Position numbers and translations under genes: made by a program. 8,580 nucleotides of DNA from Actinomycetes bacterium (GTDB lineage: Bacteria > Actinomycetota > Acidimicrobiia > Acidimicrobiales > RAAP-2), in the NCBI GenBank assembly GCA_021849435.1, contig JAJZSX010000089.1:1-8580 (forward strand), read 5' to 3'. Below, piece by piece: positions 1 to 6,059 of the stretch (the first letter of the stretch is position 1; the number at the start of each line of letters is the position of its first letter). The notes beneath the pieces were generated by a model that saw only the letters and a program-made list of their open reading frames with translations, did not search any database and was not told where the DNA came from.

Positions 1-11
1 AAGAGTGGGTC

Positions 12-701
12 ATGATCTCGTCAGTGTTGCCGGCCGCATCGTCGGTGCTGGTTGTCTGCGCTCACCCCGACGATGAGTCGTTCGGTCTGGGCGCGATACT
101 GACGGCCTTCGTTGGTCAGGGTGCGCGCACGACGGTCCTCTGCTTCACCCGGGGTGAGGCTTCCACGTTGCACGCGACCGAGGGCGATCTCGCCACGGTG
201 CGATCACGAGAGTTCGAACGGGCCGCCAGAGTGCTCGGGGTTTCGGGGTCCGAGATGCTGGACTACCCGGACGGTCATCTGGCCGATCGATCACCCTCGG
301 AACTGACTGCGCACGTCGTTCGAATGGCGCACCAGGTGGGCGCCGACCTCCTGCTCACGTTCGACGAAGGTGGAATCACCGGTCACCCGGACCATCAACA
401 GGCGACCCGAGTCGCGGTGATCGCGGCGGCGACCCTGGACGTTCCGGTGCTCGCGTGGGCTATTGCCGATGAGGTTGCGTCGGCGCTCAATAGTGAGTTC
501 GATACCCAATTCCTCGGGCGGCGCGAGGACCAACTTGACTTTCGGGTTCCGATTGATCGAGTAATCCAGAGAGAGGCGATCGCGTGCCACGCGAGCCAGT
601 CAGCGTCGAATCCAGTCTTGCGCCGTCGTCTTGAGTTGTCCGGACAGGTCGAGCCACTTCGCTGGCTCACCACGTCGCAGACGCTTTCGAGGAATCCGTA
701 A
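12..701 (+). CDS. PIG-L/LmbE-family zinc-dependent deacetylase
   Basis: The 229-residue protein is predicted to be a cytoplasmic metal-dependent hydrolase that removes acetyl groups from N-acetylglucosamine-type sugars or related amides; the real substrate cannot be told from sequence. The N-terminal strand VLVVCAHPDDESFGLG (residues 12-27) carries the family motif AHPDDE, and a second motif, HPDH, lies at residues 125-128. By analogy with MshB and BshB, His18, Asp21 and His128 would bind zinc and Asp20 would be the catalytic base. Its length suits generic LmbE-like or BshB-size members and is shorter than the mycothiol enzymes MshB and Mca (about 290-300 residues), so a mycothiol role is not supported. 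The ATG is preceded by AAGAGTGGG, a usable ribosome binding site. The stop is only 13 bases before the cysteine desulfurase start, so the two are probably co-transcribed. The family call is secure and the substrate is unknown. Confidence 0.93.
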   Translation: MISSVLPAASSVLVVCAHPDDESFGLGAILTAFVGQGARTTVLCFTRGEASTLHATEGDLATVRSREFERAARVLGVSGSEMLDYPDGHLADRSPSELTAHVVRMAHQVGADLLLTFDEGGITGHPDHQQATRVAVIAAATLDVPVLAWAIADEVASALNSEFDTQFLGRREDQLDFRVPIDRVIQREAIACHASQSASNPVLRRRLELSGQVEPLRWLTTSQTLSRNP

Positions 702-714
702 TGAAGTGCCAGCC

Positions 715-1893
715 ATGACCACCGCCGGACCATCGGACGTCATCTACCTGGACCATAACGCCACCACCCCGGTCGCGCCCGAAGTCTTCGAGGCGATGCT
801 GCCGTTCCTCAAGGAGCAGTATGGCAACCCCTCGAGTGACCATCCCCTCGGCCATCGCGCCCACGAGGCGGTCGAAGAAGCCCGCGAACAGGTCGCGTCG
901 CTCATCGGCGCCGCACCCGACGAAATCGTGTTCACCTCCGGTGGTACGGAGTCGAACAACCTCGCCATCCGTGGCAGTACCGCAGTCGCGGACCCCGATC
1001 GCCGCCGAATCGTCACGTCGCAGGTCGAACATCCAGCGATCGGGCATCCGTGCGAGTACCTCGAAACCCAGGGGTGGACCGTGACTCGTCTGCCGGTCAC
1101 AGGTAGCGGGAGTATCGACCTCGGAGTTCTCACTCAAGCCCTGGACACGGACGTGGTACTGCTGACCGTGATGCTGGCGCAGAACGAAACCGGAGCGATC
1201 ATGCCCGTGGCCGCCGCTGCGTCCGCGGCGAGAAGGTTGGGGATCATCACCCACACCGACGCCGCCCAGGCCATAGGTAAGATTCAGGTCAACGTCGATA
1301 CTCTCGGTATCGACCTGCTGTCGATCGCGGGTCACAAGTGTTACGCACCCAAGGGCGTCGGTGCGCTGTATGTCCGCAGCGGAACACCCCTCCAGCCACT
1401 GCTGCTCGGCGGCGACCAGGAACGGGGGCTTCGCCCCGGCACCGAGAACGTCGCGTACATCGTCGGTCTCGCCGCTGCGTGCCACCTTGCTCAAACGCGC
1501 CTCGACGCGGAGGGACAACGCCTGCGTGGTCTGCGCGATGCGTTGTGGCAGCAACTTCGAGGCGCCATCCCCGGGCTGGTTCGACACACGCCCGAGGACA
1601 ACAGCCTGCCGAACACTTTGAATGTGTCATTCCCCGGCGTCCTCGGTCGCGACGTGCTGGCCAACGCCCAGCGCGTGGCCGCTTCCACTGGCTCGGCGTG
1701 TCACTCGGGACTGCACACACCCTCTGCCGTTCTGTGTGCCATGGGCGTGGCGCCAGATATTGCACTGGGTACCGTGAGGCTCTCGCTGGGACACGACAAC
1801 ACCCCTGGCGACATCGCCACGGCGGCCGACATCCTTATTAGGGCTTTCGAGACGACATTAACTGGCACTTCGAAGGTGAGTGGTGACACCTGA
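715..1893 (+). CDS. Cysteine desulfurase, NifS/IscS superfamily (selenocysteine-lyase-like loop)
   Basis: A 392-residue PLP-dependent class V aminotransferase-fold enzyme, expected to take sulfur from L-cysteine as an enzyme persulfide for Fe-S clusters or other sulfur transfer. Landmarks in order: YLDHNATTPVAPEV (11-24), TSGGTESNNLAIRG (74-87), the PLP-stacking His106 in VEHPAI, QNETGAIMPV (156-165), Asp182 in HTDAAQAIGK, the PLP-binding Lys208 in AGHK, RPGTENVAYIVG (240-251), and the catalytic Cys329 in STGSACHSG. The ACHS sequence, the short catalytic loop and the following RLSLG resemble mammalian selenocysteine lyase more than E. coli IscS, so use of selenocysteine is possible but unproven. 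The frame stays open upstream to 631, but residue 1 is placed at 715, because the earlier part overlaps the deacetylase gene and the homologous region begins right after 715. The ribosome binding site is weak, which fits translational coupling to the gene before it. No scaffold (IscU/SufU) gene is adjacent in this window. Confidence 0.95.
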   Translation: MTTAGPSDVIYLDHNATTPVAPEVFEAMLPFLKEQYGNPSSDHPLGHRAHEAVEEAREQVASLIGAAPDEIVFTSGGTESNNLAIRGSTAVADPDRRRIVTSQVEHPAIGHPCEYLETQGWTVTRLPVTGSGSIDLGVLTQALDTDVVLLTVMLAQNETGAIMPVAAAASAARRLGIITHTDAAQAIGKIQVNVDTLGIDLLSIAGHKCYAPKGVGALYVRSGTPLQPLLLGGDQERGLRPGTENVAYIVGLAAACHLAQTRLDAEGQRLRGLRDALWQQLRGAIPGLVRHTPEDNSLPNTLNVSFPGVLGRDVLANAQRVAASTGSACHSGLHTPSAVLCAMGVAPDIALGTVRLSLGHDNTPGDIATAADILIRAFETTLTGTSKVSGDT

Positions 1894-1920
1894 GAACCAG
1901 ATCGTGATTGAAGTTCTCAG
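1890..1920. repeat. Perfect 8-bp inverted repeat over the desulfurase stop codon
   Basis: CTGAGAAC (1890-1897) and GTTCTCAG (1913-1920) are exact reverse complements separated by 15 bases, and the TGA stop lies inside the left arm. The transcript could form a hairpin closing the two-gene unit, but no run of T follows the right arm, so it is not a classical intrinsic terminator. It could also be a protein-binding site for the gene starting at 1993. Confidence 0.5.
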
Positions 1921-1992
1921 AATGAAGCGTCCCCAGAGAATCCGCGGGTACCAATCTTTTAGGCATCACAATTTGGAAAGGTGAGTCGATGA

Positions 1993-2475
1993 ATGAGTAT
2001 GCCGTCCGAGGGGGGTGGTTCAGTGACCAACAGTGAGTATCGAGACAAGCAAGCTCGCACGGGTGAGCGTTCTATGGGGTCAACTCGTCGATCTGCACTA
2101 ATGGCTCCGCTCGGGATGCTCGGGTTGTTGGCCGTGCAGTTCCTGTTGGGTATAGCTATCAATCTGTACGTCCAGATTTCGTCAGCCGGTTTTGGAATGA
2201 CGGAAATGATGCGTAGCGGACCACTGGTAATGGTCCACATGATGCTCGGGATGATGCTCGCACTTGGGGCGATGGTGGCGGTCGGAGTTGCGCTGCCGTA
2301 CGGAAAGAGGGCAGCGGGCTGCGCCGCCGCCGCCCTTGGTGGCATCCTCGTCGCCGGGCTCGGAGGCCTACTTTTCCTCATGGATGGCCAAAGCAACGGG
2401 GCTTCCTATCTGATGGCCGTAGGCTTCCTCATCGCAATTGGTGGCTACGTGGCCCAAATCGTCGCCACGAGTTGA
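1993..2475 (+). CDS. Hypothetical four-helix membrane protein with methionine-rich helix
   Basis: I do not recognise this 160-residue protein as a named family. After a hydrophilic, cytoplasm-like start (1-33) it has four likely membrane segments: about 35-60 (ending GIAINLYV), 77-101, 107-130 and 137-158. The stretch 69-94, mostly helix 2, contains nine methionines and one histidine (His82), with M80, M84 and M88 at i/i+4 spacing. Such Met/His arrays can bind Cu(I), and a His inside a helix can also bind heme; both readings are inference. The chosen ATG has GGAAAGGTGAG (1975-1985) at good spacing. Alternatives are the in-frame GTG at 2023, which follows GAGGGGGGTGG, and the ATG at 2074. An out-of-frame ATG at 1989 overlaps the chosen start and opens only 15 codons. 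The neighbours DUF3105, CcdA and SCO make a role in metal or redox handling at the membrane plausible. Confidence 0.8.
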   Translation: MSMPSEGGGSVTNSEYRDKQARTGERSMGSTRRSALMAPLGMLGLLAVQFLLGIAINLYVQISSAGFGMTEMMRSGPLVMVHMMLGMMLALGAMVAVGVALPYGKRAAGCAAAALGGILVAGLGGLLFLMDGQSNGASYLMAVGFLIAIGGYVAQIVATS

Positions 2476-2522
2476 TCAACTAACCCGGCTCCGGAATACT
2501 CCCTCCCATTAGGTCACGTTCA

Positions 2523-2549
2523 GCTGATCTCAGACCCCGCTGATCTCAG
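2523..2549. repeat. Tandem 11-bp direct repeat, each with a palindromic core
   Basis: GCTGATCTCAG occurs at 2523-2533 and again at 2539-2549, a 16-base period. Each copy contains CTGA-TC-TCAG, an inverted repeat with a 2-base centre. The pair lies in the 165-base gap upstream of the DUF3105 gene, so paired regulator-binding sites are the simplest reading. No regulator can be assigned. Confidence 0.45.
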
Positions 2550-2572
2550 TGAAGAGTCACTCGAGAAGAATA

Positions 2573-2601
2573 TGAACTACTACTATGAAGCGTAGTACAT
2601 T
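2573..2601 (+). promoter_or_regulatory. Candidate promoter for the DUF3105 gene
   Basis: TACATT (2596-2601) fits the TANNNT form of a -10 box. TGAACT (2573-2578) lies 17 bases upstream as a weak -35 element. The palindrome at 2582-2596 almost fills the spacer and abuts the -10, where a bound repressor would block RNA polymerase. The match to -35 consensus is poor, so the promoter call is tentative. Confidence 0.3.
2582..2596. promoter_or_regulatory. Operator-like palindrome ACTATG-N3-CGTAGT (copy 1)
   Basis: ACTATGAAGCGTAGT consists of two 6-base half-sites, ACTATG and ACTACG (read on the other strand), around a 3-base centre. A second site with the same 6-3-6 design lies at 3545-3559 before ccdA. 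From memory, the form resembles operators of BlaI/MecI/CopY winged-helix repressors (ACTACA-N3-TGTAGT type). No such regulator gene is in the window. Confidence 0.5.
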
Positions 2602-2640
2602 ATCCTTTCGACCGATCACGAGGATAGCTAGGGAGACAAC

Positions 2641-3276
2641 GTGGGAAAACAGGCACGCCGGACTCGGGATCAGAGTAAACGAGCAGCGGCCGTAGAAGCG
2701 GCGATCCGTGCGAAGCGGCGTAGGCGCCAACGCCCGTATCGGATTGGTGCGGGCGTTGGGGCACTCGTGGCCCTAATCGTGCTCGTCGTAGCGATTTCGT
2801 CACGAGGGGGGACGAACGGGTTGCCCAAAGGCACCATGGTCTTCGCCGAAACGAATCATTCGCATGTGGTTGGGTCAGTCCACTACGACCGCACGCCACC
2901 CGCGGGCGGCCCTCACAGCGCGGAGTGGCTCAACTGCGGCGTCTACACCCAACCGGTACCCAATGAAAACGCCGTGCACGACTTGGAGCACGGCGCGGTG
3001 TGGATTACCTATCGTCCAAGCCTCTCACGGTTCGGGATCGCAGAACTGGTGCAGTTCGTAGTGAACCACTACGACGGTGCGCAGCGCTACATCACTCTTA
3101 GCCCTTATCCGGGCCTCCCCGCGCCGGTCGTCGCTTCGGTTTGGGGCGCACAAATCCGTTTGAATGGTCCGAACGACCCACGTCTCGCCGCATTCGTCGC
3201 ACATTACATCGGAGGTAATCAAGGAGGTGAACAGGGCGCACCGTGCACGGGCGGGGTTGGTACGCCCGCCGCCTAA
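2641..3276 (+). CDS. DUF3105 domain protein, membrane-anchored
   Basis: A 211-residue protein with a strongly basic cytoplasmic start (residues 1-36, many Arg and Lys) and one membrane helix at about 37-57. The outside domain carries DUF3105 hallmarks: NHSHVVG, a YDRTPPAGGPHS segment, a WLNCGVY segment, and VHDLEHGAVWITY near residues 102-114. The conserved histidines (in NHSH, GGPHS and HDLEHG) look like a metal site, but the family function is not established, so no reaction is assigned. The start is GTG at 2641, preceded by AGGGAG (2630-2635). A GC-rich inverted repeat, CGGGCG/CGCCCG (3248-3253 and 3263-3268), sits at the very end of the coding region and might form a hairpin in the transcript. 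An operator-like palindrome lies in the promoter region. The neighbouring thiol-redox and copper genes suggest, but do not prove, a part in the same extracytoplasmic process. Family assignment is from recognition of the motifs. Confidence 0.88.
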   Translation: MGKQARRTRDQSKRAAAVEAAIRAKRRRRQRPYRIGAGVGALVALIVLVVAISSRGGTNGLPKGTMVFAETNHSHVVGSVHYDRTPPAGGPHSAEWLNCGVYTQPVPNENAVHDLEHGAVWITYRPSLSRFGIAELVQFVVNHYDGAQRYITLSPYPGLPAPVVASVWGAQIRLNGPNDPRLAAFVAHYIGGNQGGEQGAPCTGGVGTPAA

Positions 3277-3544
3277 CGATGATGTATTCCAACCTCGCGT
3301 TTCAGGAACCGTCCACAAACGCATCGCGGCAGCGTGACGGATAGGCGGTCCGCTCTGATGTTTATGTCACCCCGTTACTCGAGTGCGACAGTTGCCACAC
3401 CACGGTCATTCTGCGCCTTTTCAACGACCCGAATGACTGTGGCTGGCATCGACGTGCGGCTGGTCGGGCCGAAGCAAAGGAACCTTATGCTGGCTCGTCT
3501 TTTCAGGATTCTTATGGTTCGCTGGGCGGCGCGCAATGAGATTT
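3277..3544 (+). other. Non-genic stretch with a possible gene remnant (CxxCH in an open frame)
   Basis: No convincing intact gene is present between the DUF3105 and ccdA genes. One plus-strand frame runs from ATG 3279 to the TGA at 3537-3539, broken only by TAG at 3342-3344. After the TAG it encodes a segment with LECDSCHTTVILRLFNDP, followed by NDCGWH, over roughly 3378-3455. That part has GC-rich third codon positions like real genes here, and it contains a CxxCH motif, as in c-type heme sites or zinc ribbons. It has no ATG, GTG or TTG start after the TAG. An overlapping frame (3334-3558, GTG start, 74 codons) has no ribosome binding site and no recognisable features. The stretch may be a decayed small gene or chance. 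Confidence 0.25.
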
Positions 3545-3559
3545 ACTACAGTGCATAGT
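3545..3559. promoter_or_regulatory. Operator-like palindrome ACTACA-N3-CATAGT (copy 2), abutting the ccdA start
   Basis: ACTACAGTGCATAGT has half-sites ACTACA and ACTATG (other strand) around GTG, the same 6-3-6 layout as the site at 2582-2596. It ends two bases before the ccdA ATG at 3562. TACAGT (3547-3552), inside it, could be a -10 box of a leaderless or near-leaderless transcript, which would explain the missing ribosome binding site. A bound repressor would then cover the transcription start. Confidence 0.5.
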
Positions 3560-3561
3560 TG

Positions 3562-4290
3562 ATGTCGTCGCTACTCCTACCCTTCTTAGCCATTGGCGCC
3601 GGCGTGATTTCGTTCAGTTCGCCTTGTTGTCTTCCGCTGTTGCCGGGCTACGTGTCGTACATCTCGGCACTGCCTACGTCGCAGTTGAGCGTGAGAGAAG
3701 CTCGCGCGACAACGTTGAAAGCCTCTTTGGCATTTGTCGCCGGTTTTACTTTGGTGTTCACCGCTCTCGGGGTCGCGTCAGCGTTCTTTGGGTCGTACGT
3801 CCTTCAAGTACTCCCCACCGTTGTTCGAGTTATGGGTGTAGGCATCATCGCGCTCGGTCTCTCCATGATGGGGCTTCTACGCATTCCGTTTCTCATGCGC
3901 GAGCGTCGATTTGATATGACCAGGCTGCCGCGCGGGACTCGAGGCGCATTTGGCGTGGGCGTCGTATTCGCTGCGGGCTGGACCCCGTGCATCGGACCAG
4001 TGCTCGCCGTTATCCTCGCGACGGCAGCCGGCACTAAAACGGTGGCGTGGGGTGCGCTGCTACTCATTTTGTACTCTTTGGGCTTGGGGTTGCCATTCAT
4101 CGCGCTCGCCCTCGGGCTGGATCGCGCTCGACGATCGGTTGAGTGGTTGCGTCGACACGGACGTCACATCGAGGTGGTGGGTGGCGCTCTCATGGTGGCG
4201 GTCGGTGTTCTGTTTGTGACCGGGGCGTGGGAGGCGTGGTTTCGCCCGCTTCAGAGGATTTTCGCGCGATACGGTTGGCCTCCGGTCTAG
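3562..4290 (+). CDS. ccdA: CcdA-like thiol:disulfide electron-transfer membrane protein
   Basis: A 242-residue integral membrane protein that should carry reducing electrons from cytoplasmic thioredoxin to thioredoxin-like proteins outside the membrane, supporting cytochrome c maturation or reduction of other exported cysteines. The two family motifs with the redox cysteines are present: SSPCCLPLLPGYVSYIS (19-35, Cys22) and GWTPCIGPVLAVIL (139-152, Cys143). Hydrophobic segments suggest six membrane helices, a normal CcdA layout, near 4-20, 53-80, 86-107, 128-151, 159-178 and 197-216. Cys23, directly after the conserved Cys22, is an extra cysteine. The ATG at 3562 follows a TTG in the same frame at 3559. 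There is no clear ribosome binding site, and the palindrome at 3545-3559 ends two bases upstream. The TlpA-like gene downstream is the natural electron acceptor. The family call is firm; the exact acceptor is inferred from context. Confidence 0.93.
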   Translation: MSSLLLPFLAIGAGVISFSSPCCLPLLPGYVSYISALPTSQLSVREARATTLKASLAFVAGFTLVFTALGVASAFFGSYVLQVLPTVVRVMGVGIIALGLSMMGLLRIPFLMRERRFDMTRLPRGTRGAFGVGVVFAAGWTPCIGPVLAVILATAAGTKTVAWGALLLILYSLGLGLPFIALALGLDRARRSVEWLRRHGRHIEVVGGALMVAVGVLFVTGAWEAWFRPLQRIFARYGWPPV

Positions 4291-4473
4291 TGGCGTATCC
4301 CATGAATGACTTTGGCGCGGGTAGCGATGGCAGACCCAGGTCGTTGGACCTTCGTATTAAGTGTCCTTCGACGGGATGCACCTTCGTGGGTGGGCAACGA
4401 TGGCGGTGACGATGACGAATCGAGTTTCTGTTTCCCTCTGTTCGGTTCATCCGCTGACGCGAGTGTTGTTTCC

Positions 4474-5106
4474 ATGAGTTCGTTTGATGATTCAGTCCGG
4501 GATGATGAACGAGGAATCAACGACGCGGTCGCTGGCCTCGCGCATCGTTCGACGTGGCGTAGTCGTGGCCCTAAGCGCCGTTTCGCTGTGCTCGGAATCG
4601 TTCTCGTGACGATCTTCGTCGTGGTTGCTCTCGTACAGGGTTTCGTGAGTTCACAGTCGAACACTCCGAGCGTGTTGGTGGGGCGAACCGATAAGTTGGC
4701 GCCAACGTTCACTCTCCCAAGTCTGTCCGGTGCGTCGCGGGAGGTCTCACTTAGCGCCTTCCGGGGTAAGCCTCTGGTCCTTAACTTCTGGGCGTCGTGG
4801 TGCGTGCCTTGTCGAACCGAGATGCCACTGCTCGAGCGGACGTATCGAGCAGAGAAGGGAAGGGTTCAATTTCTGGGAATCGACTCGAACGACACGCCGA
4901 GCGCGGGCCTCGCTTTCTACGATCATGTCCACGTTAACTACCCCGCCTTGTCGGATCCCAAGGGAACCATCGCGACTCGTTACGGTCTCTTCGGACTACC
5001 GACAACGGTGTTCATCTCATCGTCGGGAAGAATCATCGGGCGCTTTATCGGCCAACTTCACGCCAGCACTCTGCTCGCCGCCCTTAAGGAGGCGTTCCAT
5101 GAATGA
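4474..5106 (+). CDS. TlpA/ResA-like membrane-anchored thioredoxin (first copy)
   Basis: With the start at 4474 the protein is 210 residues: a charged cytoplasmic tail (1-36), one membrane helix (about 37-55) and an extracytoplasmic thioredoxin fold. LAPTFTLPSLSG (75-86) begins the AhpC/TSA-Redoxin-type domain. The active site is WASWCVPC, with Cys110 and Cys113, and the cis-proline loop is GLPTTVF. Such proteins reduce disulfides in apocytochrome c or in copper-site proteins, taking electrons from CcdA. The frame is open back to ATG 4306 (266 residues), but the extra 56 residues look unlike a conserved domain and have no ribosome binding site. The site before 4474 is also weak, so the start is uncertain. 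The 183 bases after ccdA hold no other gene that I can support. It shares 18 identical bases over the active site with the second copy at 6060-6590. The thioredoxin call is secure; the specific target is not known. Confidence 0.92.
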   Translation: MSSFDDSVRDDERGINDAVAGLAHRSTWRSRGPKRRFAVLGIVLVTIFVVVALVQGFVSSQSNTPSVLVGRTDKLAPTFTLPSLSGASREVSLSAFRGKPLVLNFWASWCVPCRTEMPLLERTYRAEKGRVQFLGIDSNDTPSAGLAFYDHVHVNYPALSDPKGTIATRYGLFGLPTTVFISSSGRIIGRFIGQLHASTLLAALKEAFHE

Positions 5107-5160
5107 ATCAACAAGACTCCAAAGTGTCAAGTGGCGTGCTGAGTCCGCGGGACAACGGTA

Positions 5161-5952
5161 ATGACATCTATGGGACCAGAGGACGTCGGCGCCACAACCG
5201 CCGAGTCAGTCATCGAAGCAACTACTTACGTACGTCGCGGACCGGGCCGATCCCTGATGATCGCCATGGGGATCTTGGTCGTCGTGGCGGGGGTCTTCGC
5301 GTACGTCGCGTACGTTCATCGAGAGAATACAAACACGTTGATTCGCGTCACAGGTATTCCGCCCAGCGTCTCCACCCCATTGGCCAGTCTCATGGCGCTT
5401 TCACCAGTCCCCGTGAAGCCGGCCCCCGCCTTCACGCTCGTCGATCAGCATGGGCGCACTCTCTCACTCAGCAGTTTCAGAGGGCGGGTCGTCGTATTGG
5501 AGTTCATGGACACTCATTGCACTGATATTTGTCCAATCGTCTCCCAAGAGTTCATCGACGCGTATCACAATCTCGGGGCGGACGCGGCGCACGTGGTGTT
5601 CGTGGCGATCAATGTCAATAAGTATCACGCCCGCGTTGCAGACGTGGCTGCATTCTCAAACGAACACCAGTTGAACACGATCCCGTCCTGGCACTTCTTC
5701 ACCGGATCGGTAGCCGCCTTAGGTTCGGTGTGGAAAGAGTACGGCATTGTGGTCCAAGCCCCTAGTCCCAATGCAGACATCATCCACTCGTCCTTCGTCT
5801 TTTTCATTGATCCCAATGGGAACGAGCGTTACCTCTCAAATCCAATGGACTATCACACGTCAACGGGGGTTGCCTACTTGCCGACGGGACAGTTGACTTC
5901 CTGGGGACAAGGCATTGCGCTGGTCGCACGTTCTCTCTCATTAAGTAGTTAA
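5161..5952 (+). CDS. SCO1/SenC-family copper chaperone
   Basis: A 263-residue protein with an N-terminal membrane anchor (about 32-51) and an extracytoplasmic thioredoxin-fold SCO domain. SCO proteins bind copper and insert it into the CuA site of cytochrome oxidase, or act as thiol reductants for it. All three expected ligands are visible: Cys120 and Cys124 in THCTDICP (the CxxxCP motif) and His209 in IIHSSFVFFIDPNG. The domain begins with PAPAFTLVDQHGRTLSLSSF (87-106). After the ligand histidine, residues 219-250 form a C-terminal extension ending in Ser/Leu-rich sequence. The start is the first ATG after an in-frame stop (TGA at 5140-5142); ATG 5170 is an alternative, and the ribosome binding site is weak. 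It lies 54 bases after the first TlpA gene and before a second one, a layout fitting delivery of copper to a thiol site kept reduced by TlpA. The oxidase or cupredoxin target is not shown here. Confidence 0.95.
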   Translation: MTSMGPEDVGATTAESVIEATTYVRRGPGRSLMIAMGILVVVAGVFAYVAYVHRENTNTLIRVTGIPPSVSTPLASLMALSPVPVKPAPAFTLVDQHGRTLSLSSFRGRVVVLEFMDTHCTDICPIVSQEFIDAYHNLGADAAHVVFVAINVNKYHARVADVAAFSNEHQLNTIPSWHFFTGSVAALGSVWKEYGIVVQAPSPNADIIHSSFVFFIDPNGNERYLSNPMDYHTSTGVAYLPTGQLTSWGQGIALVARSLSLSS

Positions 5953-6059
5953 TCCATGTCGCTACCGCCGGGTCAGCAATCCTTGTTCAACGCCAAATGC
6001 GGTCTAAGTCGTGGGTGAGCCTTTCTATTTAGTGCGCTTCGACGAAATGAGATAACTCC

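Noticed and set aside
667..1587. 306-codon open frame on the minus strand
   Set aside because: It is fully antisense to the cysteine desulfurase gene, whose motifs are complete, and its translation shows no recognisable domain. Long antisense frames are expected in GC-rich genes.
1338..1841. 167-codon plus-strand frame rich in Arg
   Set aside because: It lies in another frame of the cysteine desulfurase gene, and its Arg/Pro-rich composition is typical of a shadow frame.
3248..3268. Hairpin CGGGCG/CGCCCG as terminator of the DUF3105 gene
   Set aside because: It is inside the coding region before the stop and has no following T-run, so it is noted only in the gene entry.
3334..3558. 74-codon plus-strand frame with GTG start between the DUF3105 and ccdA genes
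   Set aside because: No ribosome binding site, no recognisable features, and only part of it has gene-like third codon positions. It is mentioned only as part of a possible remnant.
4306..4473. 56-residue N-terminal extension of the first TlpA-like protein
   Set aside because: There is no ribosome binding site at 4306 and the extension resembles no known domain. The ATG at 4474 gives a normal anchored thioredoxin, though its own ribosome binding site is also weak.
5103..5525. 140-codon plus-strand frame overlapping the SCO gene start
   Set aside because: It covers the SCO N-terminus in another frame and is rich in Arg and His without motifs, while the SCO frame has all expected ligands.
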